Of a stretch of 8,845 nt of DNA, positions 1 to 6,480 are shown piece by piece. The notes under the pieces are model-generated. The model searched no databases and was not told the DNA's origin. It saw only the letters and a program-made list of their open reading frames with translations. The position numbers and the translations under genes were made by a program. Every line of letters begins with the position of its first letter. Position 1 is the first letter of the stretch. The stretch spans positions 1 to 8,845 of the forward strand of contig CAYMYX010000050.1 of assembly GCA_964394795.1 (NCBI GenBank). The letters run 5' to 3'. The stretch comes from CAYFUF01 sp964394795. GTDB taxonomy: Bacteria > Bacillota > Clostridia > Tissierellales > Peptoniphilaceae.

Positions 1-230
1 TGGGTGCAGATATGTGCGGCATGAGCACGGTCGTTGAAGCGATCGCTGCCCACCATATGCAGGTTCCTCGCATCGGAGCGATTTCTCTGGCGACGAATAT
101 GGCTGCCGGTTTGGGTGGTAAGCTTGATGAGCAAGAGGTAATCGACCAAGGTAAATTGTCTGGCGAAACCTTCCAGAAGATTGTCGAACTCCTTCTAACG
201 AAGCTCGACGGACAAGGCTACCTGGCTTAA
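1..230 (+). CDS. punA: Purine nucleoside phosphorylase, C-terminal part (5' end outside window)
   Basis: This is the last ~75 residues of a trimeric-type purine nucleoside phosphorylase, a cytoplasmic salvage enzyme that splits purine (deoxy)nucleosides with phosphate into free base and (deoxy)ribose-1-phosphate. The frame is open from base 3 (Gly-Ala-Asp) and ends with TAA at 228-230. The visible part carries the family signature GMSTVVEAIAAHHM, the equivalent of GMSTVPEVIVARH in other members, followed by SLATNMAAGL, whose Asn matches the base-contacting Asn of the family. The tail contains the usual (H/D)EQEV...G helix region. The Met at 12-14 lies inside the conserved block, so it is not the start. 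The full protein would be about 270 residues. A likely terminator follows, so it does not appear to be co-transcribed with the next gene. The family call is firm; the symbol is by analogy. Confidence 0.92.
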   Translation, partial: GADMCGMSTVVEAIAAHHMQVPRIGAISLATNMAAGLGGKLDEQEVIDQGKLSGETFQKIVELLLTKLDGQGYLA

Positions 231-268
231 ACAAGAGAAAATCACAGATGTTAAGATAAGATTAATAT

Positions 269-319
269 GGGGATACTATGGCCAAGATTGCACGGCTCTG
301 GTATCCCTTTCTTATTACT
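269..319 (+). terminator. Likely intrinsic terminator of the purine nucleoside phosphorylase gene
   Basis: GGGATAC at 270-276 pairs perfectly with GTATCCC at 301-307, with a G-U pair outside it (269/308). The stem continues inward imperfectly (277-278 with 299-300, one mismatch, then 280-283 with 294-297) to a loop of about 10 bases at 284-293. The descending arm runs into a T-rich stretch, TTTCTTATTACT, at 308-319. The T-tract is interrupted, so termination may be only partial. The position, about 40 bases after the stop codon and before the next promoter, supports the call. Confidence 0.6.
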
Positions 320-333
320 CATTGGTTTAAGCA

Positions 334-342
334 TGATATAAT
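334..342 (+). promoter_or_regulatory. Extended -10 promoter for the AEC transporter gene
   Basis: TGATATAAT at 334-342 is a perfect TATAAT box (337-342) with the TGn extension. I find no good -35 hexamer 16-18 bases upstream (the region reads ATTACTC), which is common for extended -10 promoters. Transcription would start near 349, giving a leader of about 25 bases that contains only the ribosome binding site. Confidence 0.65.
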
Positions 343-374
343 CTTTTTAGTTTATTACTAGAATTGAGGAATTT

Positions 375-1277
375 ATGGAGATAGTAGCATCCCAGATGCT
401 GTCCTTTATGATCGTCGGGGCCTTCGGTTTTTACTTGGGCAACAAGAGCTTTTTGGATGGAGTCACCGCCACCAAGCTGAGTAGAGTCCTGATGACTTAT
501 GTCATCCCACTGACCATCATCAAGTCGTTTGTCCGCCCTTATGATCCCCAGGAGGCGCTTACCTTACTGATGGTGTTTGTGATAGCAGGTTTTCTAACCC
601 TTGTCTATATCGTTCTGTCCCGATTAATCTTTGGTAAGGACAATATCATTGACCGTTATGCGGTTATCTTTTCCAATAAGGCTTTTATCGGGATCCCTTT
701 AATCAGTGCGGTAATTGGACCTGAAGCGATCATTTACGTCACACCAGGCATTATCATTTCGAATATTTTCGTGTGGACCTTCGGCGCAAGATTGATGAAG
801 ATGACGTCCAGCTTTTCTTTGCGTAACCTGATTATGAATCCGTCTAGCATTGGCTTTATCATTGGCTTAATTATTTACTTATTGCAGATTCAAATTCCCG
901 CTTTTCTGATGAGCTCAGTAAATCTGGTTACTAGCCTGAACACACCGATTGCCATGATTCTGTTAGGCGTCTTTCTCAGCGCAGGAAAGTTGTTGGAGAT
1001 CTTTACCGTGCCCAGAGCTTGGTTCACCAGTTTCGTCAAGCTCTTACTGTTCCCGGTGTTGACGATTGGAATCCTATACTTCATGCCTGGGAACAGTACC
1101 TTCAAAATCGTAACGACGGTCATCTTTGCTTGCCCCGTGGCCATGAACATGTCTATGCAGGCGAGTATCGCAGGGCAGGATACGAAGTATGCCTCCCAGA
1201 TTACTAGCCTAACTTCGCTATTATCTGTGCTGAGCTTGCCGGTGGTCTATCAGTTGGCAACGATGGTTTTTACTTAG
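375..1277 (+). CDS. AEC-family transporter (auxin efflux carrier / malate permease type)
   Basis: This 300-residue, almost wholly hydrophobic protein is an inner-membrane secondary transporter of the AEC family (Mem_trans, PF03547). Known members move small organic anions such as malate, but the substrate cannot be read from sequence. The family's two-half layout is visible: SNKAFIGIPL at residues 100-109 (the SNxGFxGxPL motif of the first half), NPSSIGFIIGL at 155-165 opening the second half, NTPIAMILLGVFL at 189-201, and ACPVAMNMSMQA with a Thr/Ser-rich last helix pair at 252-290. About ten membrane segments are expected and the length is typical. The start at 375 follows TGAGGA at 365-370. 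It has its own promoter and is 85 bases from the next gene, which has a separate promoter. I see no clear terminator after it, so read-through into the polysaccharide operon is possible. Confidence 0.92.
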   Translation: MEIVASQMLSFMIVGAFGFYLGNKSFLDGVTATKLSRVLMTYVIPLTIIKSFVRPYDPQEALTLLMVFVIAGFLTLVYIVLSRLIFGKDNIIDRYAVIFSNKAFIGIPLISAVIGPEAIIYVTPGIIISNIFVWTFGARLMKMTSSFSLRNLIMNPSSIGFIIGLIIYLLQIQIPAFLMSSVNLVTSLNTPIAMILLGVFLSAGKLLEIFTVPRAWFTSFVKLLLFPVLTIGILYFMPGNSTFKIVTTVIFACPVAMNMSMQASIAGQDTKYASQITSLTSLLSVLSLPVVYQLATMVFT

Positions 1278-1315
1278 CTAGTAGGTGGCTTGAATACCCA
1301 GTAGCAGCTGTTATA

Positions 1316-1324
1316 TGGTAAAAT
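1316..1324 (+). promoter_or_regulatory. Extended -10 promoter of the polysaccharide operon
   Basis: TGGTAAAAT at 1316-1324 has the TGn extension and a TAAAAT box matching the consensus at five of six bases. A TTGAAT at 1290-1295 resembles a -35 box but is 23 bases from this -10, too far for normal use; it is only 16 bases from a poorer TATATG at 1312-1317. The likely start site is near 1331, leaving a leader of about 32 bases, too short for a riboswitch or attenuator. It is the only convincing promoter upstream of the operon that I can see. Confidence 0.55.
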
Positions 1325-1350
1325 AACAACAATGATTTGTTGGTCTTCCT

Positions 1351-1357
1351 AAGGAGG
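1351..1357 (+). promoter_or_regulatory. Strong ribosome binding site of the ATP-grasp gene
   Basis: AAGGAGG, a full match to the anti-Shine-Dalgarno sequence, ends five bases before the ATG at 1363. It is the best ribosome binding site in the window and fixes the start of the first gene of the operon. Downstream genes have weaker sites and lean on overlap or close spacing. Confidence 0.85.
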
Positions 1358-1362
1358 AATTA

Positions 1363-2481
1363 ATGAAAAAAAGAGTGTTAATTTTTGGTGTTGCCGCGGT
1401 TCAAGAGGATGCGATTAAGCAACTTCAGAAGATGGGCATTGAGGTTTATGCCATTGCCCAAAAGAATGATGGGCCTGGCGCTGAGGCTGCAGACCACTTT
1501 GTGCCTCTTAACTTCATGGATACTGAAGCGGTTATCGACTTTATTAAAGAGAACGACATCGATGCGGTCTATTCTACGGGATCGGATTTGGCGATGCCCC
1601 AAGCTTCGGCTATCAGCGAGCAGCTAGGCATGCCCCACTTCGTTTCCGAGAAAACTGCGCTGATTTGTAACAAAAAAGACTTTTTACGGGATACTTTAGG
1701 CCAAGGTTTTGAAGGCAATGTGAATTATCAGGTGCTGGAGACCGGGGAGGAAGAGCTAGAGCTTCCTTATCCTTTTATTGTTAAACCGTCCGACTCCCAA
1801 GGGCAGAGGGGAATTACCGTTGTCCATAATGAGGAGGAGTTTAAAGAGGCCTTCGAAAGCGCTCTACCTTATTCCAGATCGAAGAAAGTGATCGCTGAGC
1901 AGTACATTCAAGGGCCTGAAATTTCCGTTAACGGTTACATGGTGGACGGTCAGATTCGATTCATCCAAGCTTCCGATAGGGAAACCTGGGATGACTACTT
2001 TGGCTTAATTCATAAGCATATCGTTCCTGCTCAGGTCTTGAGTAAGGAATCGACAGAGAAGCTAGGCCGTATTATGGAGAATGCCTGTAGCGTATTGGAG
2101 ATTAATAACGGACCTGTATATGCCCAAGTTAAGGTGGAGAACGACGAGCCTTATATCATCGAGATTACTCCACGTATCGATGGCTGCCACATGTGGAACA
2201 TTCTGGAACGCTATCGCGGCTTCAATCTATTAAAATTGACTTTTGAGCACCTCCTCTATGGAGACGTGTCCGAGTTGGATAAACTCAAGGACTTACCGGA
2301 TAGCGATAAGGGAATTACCCTTGAGTTCATCTGCCAAGAGCCGGGAACAAAAGCCAATTACGACGACTACCAAGATGAGCTGGATAAGTATCCTTCCTAC
2401 TGTTATTACAAGCAGGGAGATGAAATTCGTCCGGTTAACGGCAAGTACGAAAAGATTGGATACTTTATCTATGAGTCCTAA
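1363..2481 (+). CDS. ATP-grasp ligase of the polysaccharide operon (carboxylate-amine ligase type)
   Basis: A cytoplasmic 372-residue enzyme with the ATP-grasp fold, which activates a carboxylate as acyl phosphate and joins it to an amine or similar acceptor. The N-terminal ~105 residues form the pre-ATP-grasp Rossmann-like domain (KRVLIFGV at 3-10). The ATP-binding part follows: PFIVKPSDSQGQRG at 137-150 with the nucleotide-binding Lys141 and glycine loop, and EQYIQGPEISVNGY at 179-192. The metal site is YAQVKV (Gln255) with EITPR (Glu267, Arg271), an arrangement like the carbamoyl-phosphate synthase large chain. The usual Asn of E-x-N-P-R is Thr269 here. Substrates are unknown. Its place ahead of a sugar-nucleotide SDR and a phosphoglycosyl transferase suggests attaching an amino acid or other acid to a sugar or sugar nucleotide, which is inference. 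Its 3' end overlaps the next gene by 11 bases, suggesting translational coupling. Confidence 0.9.
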   Translation: MKKRVLIFGVAAVQEDAIKQLQKMGIEVYAIAQKNDGPGAEAADHFVPLNFMDTEAVIDFIKENDIDAVYSTGSDLAMPQASAISEQLGMPHFVSEKTALICNKKDFLRDTLGQGFEGNVNYQVLETGEEELELPYPFIVKPSDSQGQRGITVVHNEEEFKEAFESALPYSRSKKVIAEQYIQGPEISVNGYMVDGQIRFIQASDRETWDDYFGLIHKHIVPAQVLSKESTEKLGRIMENACSVLEINNGPVYAQVKVENDEPYIIEITPRIDGCHMWNILERYRGFNLLKLTFEHLLYGDVSELDKLKDLPDSDKGITLEFICQEPGTKANYDDYQDELDKYPSYCYYKQGDEIRPVNGKYEKIGYFIYES

Positions 2482-3361
2482 AAAGGTTGCTGTCACCGGC
2501 GGTACGGGCTTCTTGGGTGCCTACTTGTTAAAGGAATTGGTCAGGCAAGGCCATGAACCTGTTGTGCTTTCTACGAAGAATAGGGATTTCGACTACGAGC
2601 TTCGGGAAACCGACTACAGCGTGGAGAGTTTGGAAGCGGTGTTGGCAGACGTTGACGGCGTTATTCACCTAGCGGCTAAGCGGGGTGCCCAACCCAGAAT
2701 AGAAGAGTTCCACGAGGGAGAAATACTGACCCAGAACGTCCTTGAGGCGGCGAAGAACTGCGGCATCAAGCATGTGGTCTTTGCGTCCAGCATATCGGTG
2801 TATTCCGATGAGGATTTGTTGCCATGGACGGAAGATCAGGCGGCTACGCCAATCAGCATGTATGGGATCGCTAAGCTTTCCAGCGAGATGATTGGGGAGT
2901 GGTACGCTAATAGATACGGGATGAAGGTTAAATCCCTGCGTATGGCCCACCTTTTTGGTGCGCTAGAGAAAAACAACTATATGATCAATATCTTTATTCG
3001 AAAGGCCTACTTGAATAAGCCTTTGGAAGTGAAGGATTCACTGAGTAAGCGGGAGTTTTTGTATGCGAAGGATGCAGCGCTTGCGTTAGCGACGAGTTTG
3101 TTTAAAGAGGGTCACGGTCCTTTCAATATCGGTAGTGGCGAAGCATTCACTAATTTGGAAGTCGCTAAAAAGATTAATGAGGCTTTTGATAACCGTCAGG
3201 ACATTGAGGATAAGGGTGTGGATGAAAGCATCCCTTCTTCCTACTTTTCCGGGCAGAAGGCAAAGGAACTCTTGGGCTTTGAGCATCAATACAGCTTCAG
3301 TGAGGCTTTAGAAGAAATACGACGAGAGATGGAAGGACACGATGTACAGGAAGTTTATTAA
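2471..3361 (+). CDS. NAD(P)-dependent sugar-nucleotide epimerase/dehydratase (extended SDR family)
   Basis: A 296-residue cytoplasmic enzyme of the extended short-chain dehydrogenase/reductase family, which epimerises, dehydrates or reduces nucleotide sugars. Visible are the dinucleotide-binding TGGTGFLG (residues 9-16), the HLAAK segment (67-70) after the fourth strand, FASSISVYS (104-112) with the active-site Ser, the catalytic pair Tyr131-x3-Lys135, LRMAHLFGA (156-164), and the C-terminal substrate-side motif FNIGSGEAFTNLEVAKKI (218-235). It is somewhat shorter than GalE (about 330-340). The start at 2471 gives the Rossmann motif at its normal distance from the N-terminus; the same frame is open back to 2243, but that part only overlaps the ATP-grasp gene. 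No strong ribosome binding site precedes it, so translation is probably coupled. Candidates are a 4-epimerase or a 4-keto reductase feeding the adjacent phosphoglycosyl transferase; sequence alone cannot decide. Confidence 0.9.
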   Translation: MSPKKVAVTGGTGFLGAYLLKELVRQGHEPVVLSTKNRDFDYELRETDYSVESLEAVLADVDGVIHLAAKRGAQPRIEEFHEGEILTQNVLEAAKNCGIKHVVFASSISVYSDEDLLPWTEDQAATPISMYGIAKLSSEMIGEWYANRYGMKVKSLRMAHLFGALEKNNYMINIFIRKAYLNKPLEVKDSLSKREFLYAKDAALALATSLFKEGHGPFNIGSGEAFTNLEVAKKINEAFDNRQDIEDKGVDESIPSSYFSGQKAKELLGFEHQYSFSEALEEIRREMEGHDVQEVY

Positions 3362-3935
3362 ACGGCTGCTGGATTTGCTGGTTTCCATACCGGCCTCTTT
3401 GGTGGTCCTCCTTGTGGTTATTCCGGTGGCGATCGCTATCAAGCTGGAAGACCGAGGCCCAGTTTTTTACAATGCGAATCGTTTGGGCAAGGATATGGTC
3501 CCCTACAAGATGTACAAGTTTCGGTCCATGAAGGTGAATGCCCCGGATATAAGAAACGAGGATGGGACAACGTATAATGCGGAGGATGATCCTAGGGTGA
3601 CCAAGGTCGGCCGCTTTATCCGCAAGACATCTATAGATGAGCTTCCTCAGATATTCAATGTGTTTTTAGGCAATATGAGCTTTGTGGGACCCAGACCTTC
3701 TCCAACGGGAAACGAGTATAACTATTCAGAGAGTTTCCTTCGGAAGTTCACGGTCTTGCCCGGCATAACGGGCTACAATCAGGCCATGCTAAGGAACGCT
3801 GCCACATCCGAGCAAAGGGAAAAGAACGATCTCTACTATGTGGATAATATGTCTTTTCTCCTCGATTTAAAAATTATACTTTACACAATTAAAAGCGTAT
3901 TTCAACGAGAAAACATCAACCGAAATGCCAGTTAA
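3342..3935 (+). CDS. Initiating phosphoglycosyl transferase (monotopic, WcaJ/PglC-type sugar transferase)
   Basis: This 197-residue protein starts repeat-unit synthesis: it transfers a sugar-1-phosphate from a nucleotide sugar to undecaprenyl phosphate at the inner face of the membrane. It is the minimal, PglC-sized form of the bacterial sugar transferase family (PF02397), without the extra membrane domain of WcaJ. An N-terminal hydrophobic segment (residues ~9-33), broken by Ser15-x-Pro17, fits the re-entrant membrane helix of this class. It is followed by GPVFYNANRLGKD (39-51), YKMYKFRSM (55-63), DDPRVTKVGRFIRK (82-95), the catalytic Asp99-Glu100 dyad in SIDELPQ, NMSFVGPRPS (111-120), and PGITGYNQ (140-147) in place of the commoner GWxQ. 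The start at 3342 is preceded by GGAAGGA (3331-3337) and overlaps the SDR gene by 20 bases. The sugar is unknown; the linked SDR may make it. Confidence 0.95.
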   Translation: MYRKFIKRLLDLLVSIPASLVVLLVVIPVAIAIKLEDRGPVFYNANRLGKDMVPYKMYKFRSMKVNAPDIRNEDGTTYNAEDDPRVTKVGRFIRKTSIDELPQIFNVFLGNMSFVGPRPSPTGNEYNYSESFLRKFTVLPGITGYNQAMLRNAATSEQREKNDLYYVDNMSFLLDLKIILYTIKSVFQRENINRNAS

Positions 3936-3950
3936 CTAAGCGGGACTACT

Positions 3951-4853
3951 ATGAAGAATGGAAAAAGATTTTTTAAAGACAAGCAAAGCAAATATTTGGC
4001 GACCATAGGTATCAGTGCCCTCCTTCTCGTGATTTTAGCCTGGTGGTACAACACGGCCGAAATGAGAAACAAGGGGGTCACGGATGATAATCTCTTGGAT
4101 CAATATTCGGAGGCAATGGAGATGCTCGACGCCTATTCCGGCACCGAAGAAATCGATGAGATTCAACCCAAGGATTTCGGCAAGGCACTGCGCCTTCGGA
4201 AGCACTACGTCAATAAGGAACCTTTTTACTATCTCGAAAATGTCTCCAAGTTCTATATCAGTGAAGTGACGGTGGAGATTGATGAAGCAGGGGAGAAAAG
4301 AACAGTAACCATAAATGAATTTATTGCTCCAGGAGCAGTAACCAGTGATTTCAAGGCAGACGTCCCTCGCAGCCAAGCTTTAAAAAACAGCCTCTTTGTT
4401 AAGGAAGGAAGCTTTACGGATACCTTCAGGTTATATGAGTATGAATGGATCAATGAAAACAAACGGATCCTTGCATATGAGTTGGTGGAGGAGTTTGACC
4501 CTATGGCCCGGTATATTCTTCCCAACATGCAACTGAATATGGGAGATAACGGTGAACCAGCTAACATGATTTCCTACATCGACAATATGACGGACTACAC
4601 CATTCACAGCTACCGCTTTACCTACTACGATGCGGCAGCAGAAGATGTGAAGCGAATCGAATTTCATGAACCAACATCGGCCCAAGGTATTTCGGAACAA
4701 ATTGAGTCACCTATGCCGGAAGGGGGAACCATCGCGAATGTACGTCCGCGATTTGCTTTGATGCTTGTCGAAGACCAGGATGGTTACCACAACCTTCTTT
4801 ATGATTTTGGCTATGGCAAAGTAGTCGAGCTGGGCAGAGAACAAGGGGAATAA
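3951..4853 (+). CDS. Unknown single-pass membrane protein with two extracytoplasmic beta-type repeats
   Basis: I do not recognise this 300-residue protein. A basic N-terminus (residues 1-14, rich in Lys/Arg) is followed by one membrane segment at about 16-33, with no lipobox Cys or clear signal-peptidase site, so it should be anchored with about 265 residues outside. The external part is acidic. Residues 94-139 and 209-256 align with each other (Y-L-E-N-V-S-x-F-x-I against Y-I-D-N-M-T-x-Y-x-I, then a beta-strand-like stretch), suggesting a duplicated Ig-like domain with the rhythm of FxLYD-type domains. The gene is 15 bases after the phosphoglycosyl transferase gene and one base before the polymerase gene, so it probably acts in polymerisation, chain length or anchoring. 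No LytR-CpsA-Psr, Wzz or hydrolase motif is visible. The frame is closed by the upstream stop, and the ATG has only a weak ribosome binding site (GCGGGA). Confidence 0.85.
   Translation: MKNGKRFFKDKQSKYLATIGISALLLVILAWWYNTAEMRNKGVTDDNLLDQYSEAMEMLDAYSGTEEIDEIQPKDFGKALRLRKHYVNKEPFYYLENVSKFYISEVTVEIDEAGEKRTVTINEFIAPGAVTSDFKADVPRSQALKNSLFVKEGSFTDTFRLYEYEWINENKRILAYELVEEFDPMARYILPNMQLNMGDNGEPANMISYIDNMTDYTIHSYRFTYYDAAAEDVKRIEFHEPTSAQGISEQIESPMPEGGTIANVRPRFALMLVEDQDGYHNLLYDFGYGKVVELGREQGE
4230..4367 (+). repeat. First copy of an internal protein repeat (residues 94-139)
   Basis: This stretch of the unknown membrane protein begins with YLENVSKFYI and matches the second copy at 4575-4718 in the order aromatic, hydrophobic, acidic, Asn, hydrophobic, Ser/Thr, any, aromatic, any, Ile, then alternating strand-like residues, a turn, and a Pro about 40 residues on. 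I aligned it by eye; the likeness is at protein level, not DNA level, so it is an old duplication. Confidence 0.55.
4575..4718 (+). repeat. Second copy of an internal protein repeat (residues 209-256)
   Basis: This copy begins YIDNMTDYTI and has the same spacing of Asn, Ser/Thr, aromatic and Ile as the copy at 4230-4367. After each copy, about 20 residues on, comes another strand-like stretch (FRLYEYEW near 159-166; RFALMLVED near 267-275), so the duplicated unit may be about 80 residues long. Confidence 0.55.
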
Positions 4854-4854
4854 G

Positions 4855-6480
4855 ATGGAAAAAATGTTAACGAGATTTACGGAAGGACTTTGGCACAGCA
4901 AGTTAGAGAATATCTTTATCGACATTGCGGCCATCCTGCTCATCGTAGGCACTATCTTTCAGAACAACCCCTATATCCTAGTAATATCCAGTGTTTGCGT
5001 ACTTGCCCATAACGTTCTTTACTGTTTCCACAACATCAACAGGAATATTATTTTTGCTCTCTTTAACTTTACGTTAACCTTCTTTTTGTTGAGCCGATTT
5101 ATTGTTACTACCTTCTTCCAGGCCGATTATGAGTATGTCGGTCTCTTTGAGATGGGCTTTGAACGAGCCATTGCCACCAGAATGATCCTCTTAATTACCT
5201 TATCTTTGTTCACCCTATCGATTACCTATGTGATGCGTACTTATCGAAACTTTATCAAGAGTGGTGACCGTTTCCGTGGCTTAACTTATTCTTTGCTGAC
5301 CCTCGCTACGTGGAAACTGAGAAGGTTCCTACCAAAGAGAAGGAGAAGTAACCAAGATTCTGAACCAGAGAAGAAGGACTTCGGTAGCCTGACTCTTTGG
5401 GAGAAGAAAACCTGGTTAGAACGTAATCCTGACTTTATCAAAACAGTGCGGACAATTTCCCTCTACATTTTCTTTTTCACTGTCGTCTGCCACCTCTACT
5501 TTCTTTTTAATGAACTTCAATATATCCGGTCTGTTGGCTACCGCCAGTCCTATATCATCGCTGGCCAGATGAGTACCTTTATGCGTTTAATGGATATCGT
5601 TGGACGGATGAGTTTTTCAGCTTACTTTATCTATTTGGCTACGCTGCCAAGAAGGCGGCATATCTTCCTACCAACGCTTCTGTTTTTGGCAGGAAGCGTT
5701 ATTGAACTCTTCCAAGGGTTGCGAAATCCCATTGCCCTCAATCTGTTGATTGTTGTCGTCTATTTTATGATGCGGAGCAAACCGGTTCGTTTTCCAAAGA
5801 AGATGATTGTAGCTATGGCCATCATCGTCCCTATCCTCATTTTCCTGTTTATCCGCATTGGTGACAGCAGGGGAACAGAGAAGCTTACGATAACAGACAG
5901 CTTCATGAACTCCCTCATCCGCTTCTTCTATAACCAGGGAGTATCGGCGAGGACCATAGGTAACGTCCAATACTATCAAGAACTCTTACCCTACAAATTT
6001 TATAGCTTCGGCGAACTGATTGACTTTGCCAAGTTTGATGTTTTGGGCATTTTCACAGGCGCAGTCCGACCAACAGGTCAGTCCCTTAGCGTGGTGATGG
6101 AAACACACCAGCTTAGCCACGTCCTAAGCTTCATCCAATCTCCCTTCGATTATCTGAATCTGGGGTTAGGAACCGGGTCCAGTTTTATAGCGGAACTTTA
6201 TGCAGACTTCCGTTACCTAGGCGTCATCCTTGGATCCGTCTTTTATGGCTTCTTAATGGCCTTATTAGTCCGTGTTTTCTATGGCAAGAGTATCATTGCC
6301 AGAATGGTCATGCTTATGGTCACTCGGGACTTTTTATTCACCCCAAGGGCGAGCTTCTCTAATATCATCAGCTCCTTTACCGAAAAGACCCAACTGATTG
6401 CCATCCTAGGCATCTTCGTTCTCAGCTTTGCCGTCTTCTATCTTTTGAGGACGAGATTTGGAAAGAGTAAAACAGCATGA
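4855..6480 (+). CDS. wzy: Wzy-type O-antigen/capsule repeat-unit polymerase
   Basis: A 541-residue polytopic membrane protein that joins undecaprenyl-linked repeat units on the outer face of the membrane. About eleven or twelve hydrophobic segments can be seen, including roughly 20-34, 40-58, 64-85, 106-126, 199-218, 271-305, 318-334, 452-472, 478-490 and 515-531. A large loop (about 335-445), probably external, carries FYNQGVSARTIG (358-369) and ends in GLGTGSSFIAELYADF (437-452), the pattern of the O-ag_pol_Wzy family (PF14296). A second long stretch, about 128-198, is strongly basic (RRFLPKRRR at 156-164) and should be cytoplasmic. The start at 4855 is one base after the previous stop, with AAGGGG at 4843-4848 as ribosome binding site. 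The last four bases (ATGA) overlap the next gene. Polymerases diverge strongly, so linkage and substrate are not predictable. Confidence 0.88.
   Translation: MEKMLTRFTEGLWHSKLENIFIDIAAILLIVGTIFQNNPYILVISSVCVLAHNVLYCFHNINRNIIFALFNFTLTFFLLSRFIVTTFFQADYEYVGLFEMGFERAIATRMILLITLSLFTLSITYVMRTYRNFIKSGDRFRGLTYSLLTLATWKLRRFLPKRRRSNQDSEPEKKDFGSLTLWEKKTWLERNPDFIKTVRTISLYIFFFTVVCHLYFLFNELQYIRSVGYRQSYIIAGQMSTFMRLMDIVGRMSFSAYFIYLATLPRRRHIFLPTLLFLAGSVIELFQGLRNPIALNLLIVVVYFMMRSKPVRFPKKMIVAMAIIVPILIFLFIRIGDSRGTEKLTITDSFMNSLIRFFYNQGVSARTIGNVQYYQELLPYKFYSFGELIDFAKFDVLGIFTGAVRPTGQSLSVVMETHQLSHVLSFIQSPFDYLNLGLGTGSSFIAELYADFRYLGVILGSVFYGFLMALLVRVFYGKSIIARMVMLMVTRDFLFTPRASFSNIISSFTEKTQLIAILGIFVLSFAVFYLLRTRFGKSKTA

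Noticed and set aside
1278..1315. Possible terminator after the AEC gene
   Set aside because: I found no stem longer than the six-base palindrome CAGCTG at 1305-1310 and no T-tract.
1327..1342. CAACAA/TTGTTG hairpin before the ATP-grasp gene
   Set aside because: The six-base, AU-rich stem overlaps the expected transcript start, is followed by no T-run, and is too weak to be a terminator or attenuator.
2243..2470. Upstream extension of the SDR reading frame, which would give a 372-residue protein
   Set aside because: This part lies wholly inside the ATP-grasp gene in another frame, is rich in Ser/Arg without any domain, and would push the Rossmann motif about 85 residues from the N-terminus. 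The ATG at 2471 gives the normal spacing.
3862..3904. AT-rich stretch with TATACT and TTTACA that could be an internal promoter before the unknown protein gene
   Set aside because: TATACT (3875-3880) has no -35 partner or TGn extension, and TTTACA (3880-3885) has no -10 box at 16-18 bases. The stretch encodes the hydrophobic and Lys/Asn-rich tail of the phosphoglycosyl transferase.
4035..4376. 113-codon open frame on the minus strand
   Set aside because: It is antisense to the unknown membrane protein, has no recognisable domain, no credible ribosome binding site and a composition typical of a shadow frame.
5668..5979. 103-codon open frame on the minus strand
   Set aside because: It is antisense to the polymerase gene; the Asp/Asn/Glu-rich product mirrors Ile/Val/Phe codons on the other strand.
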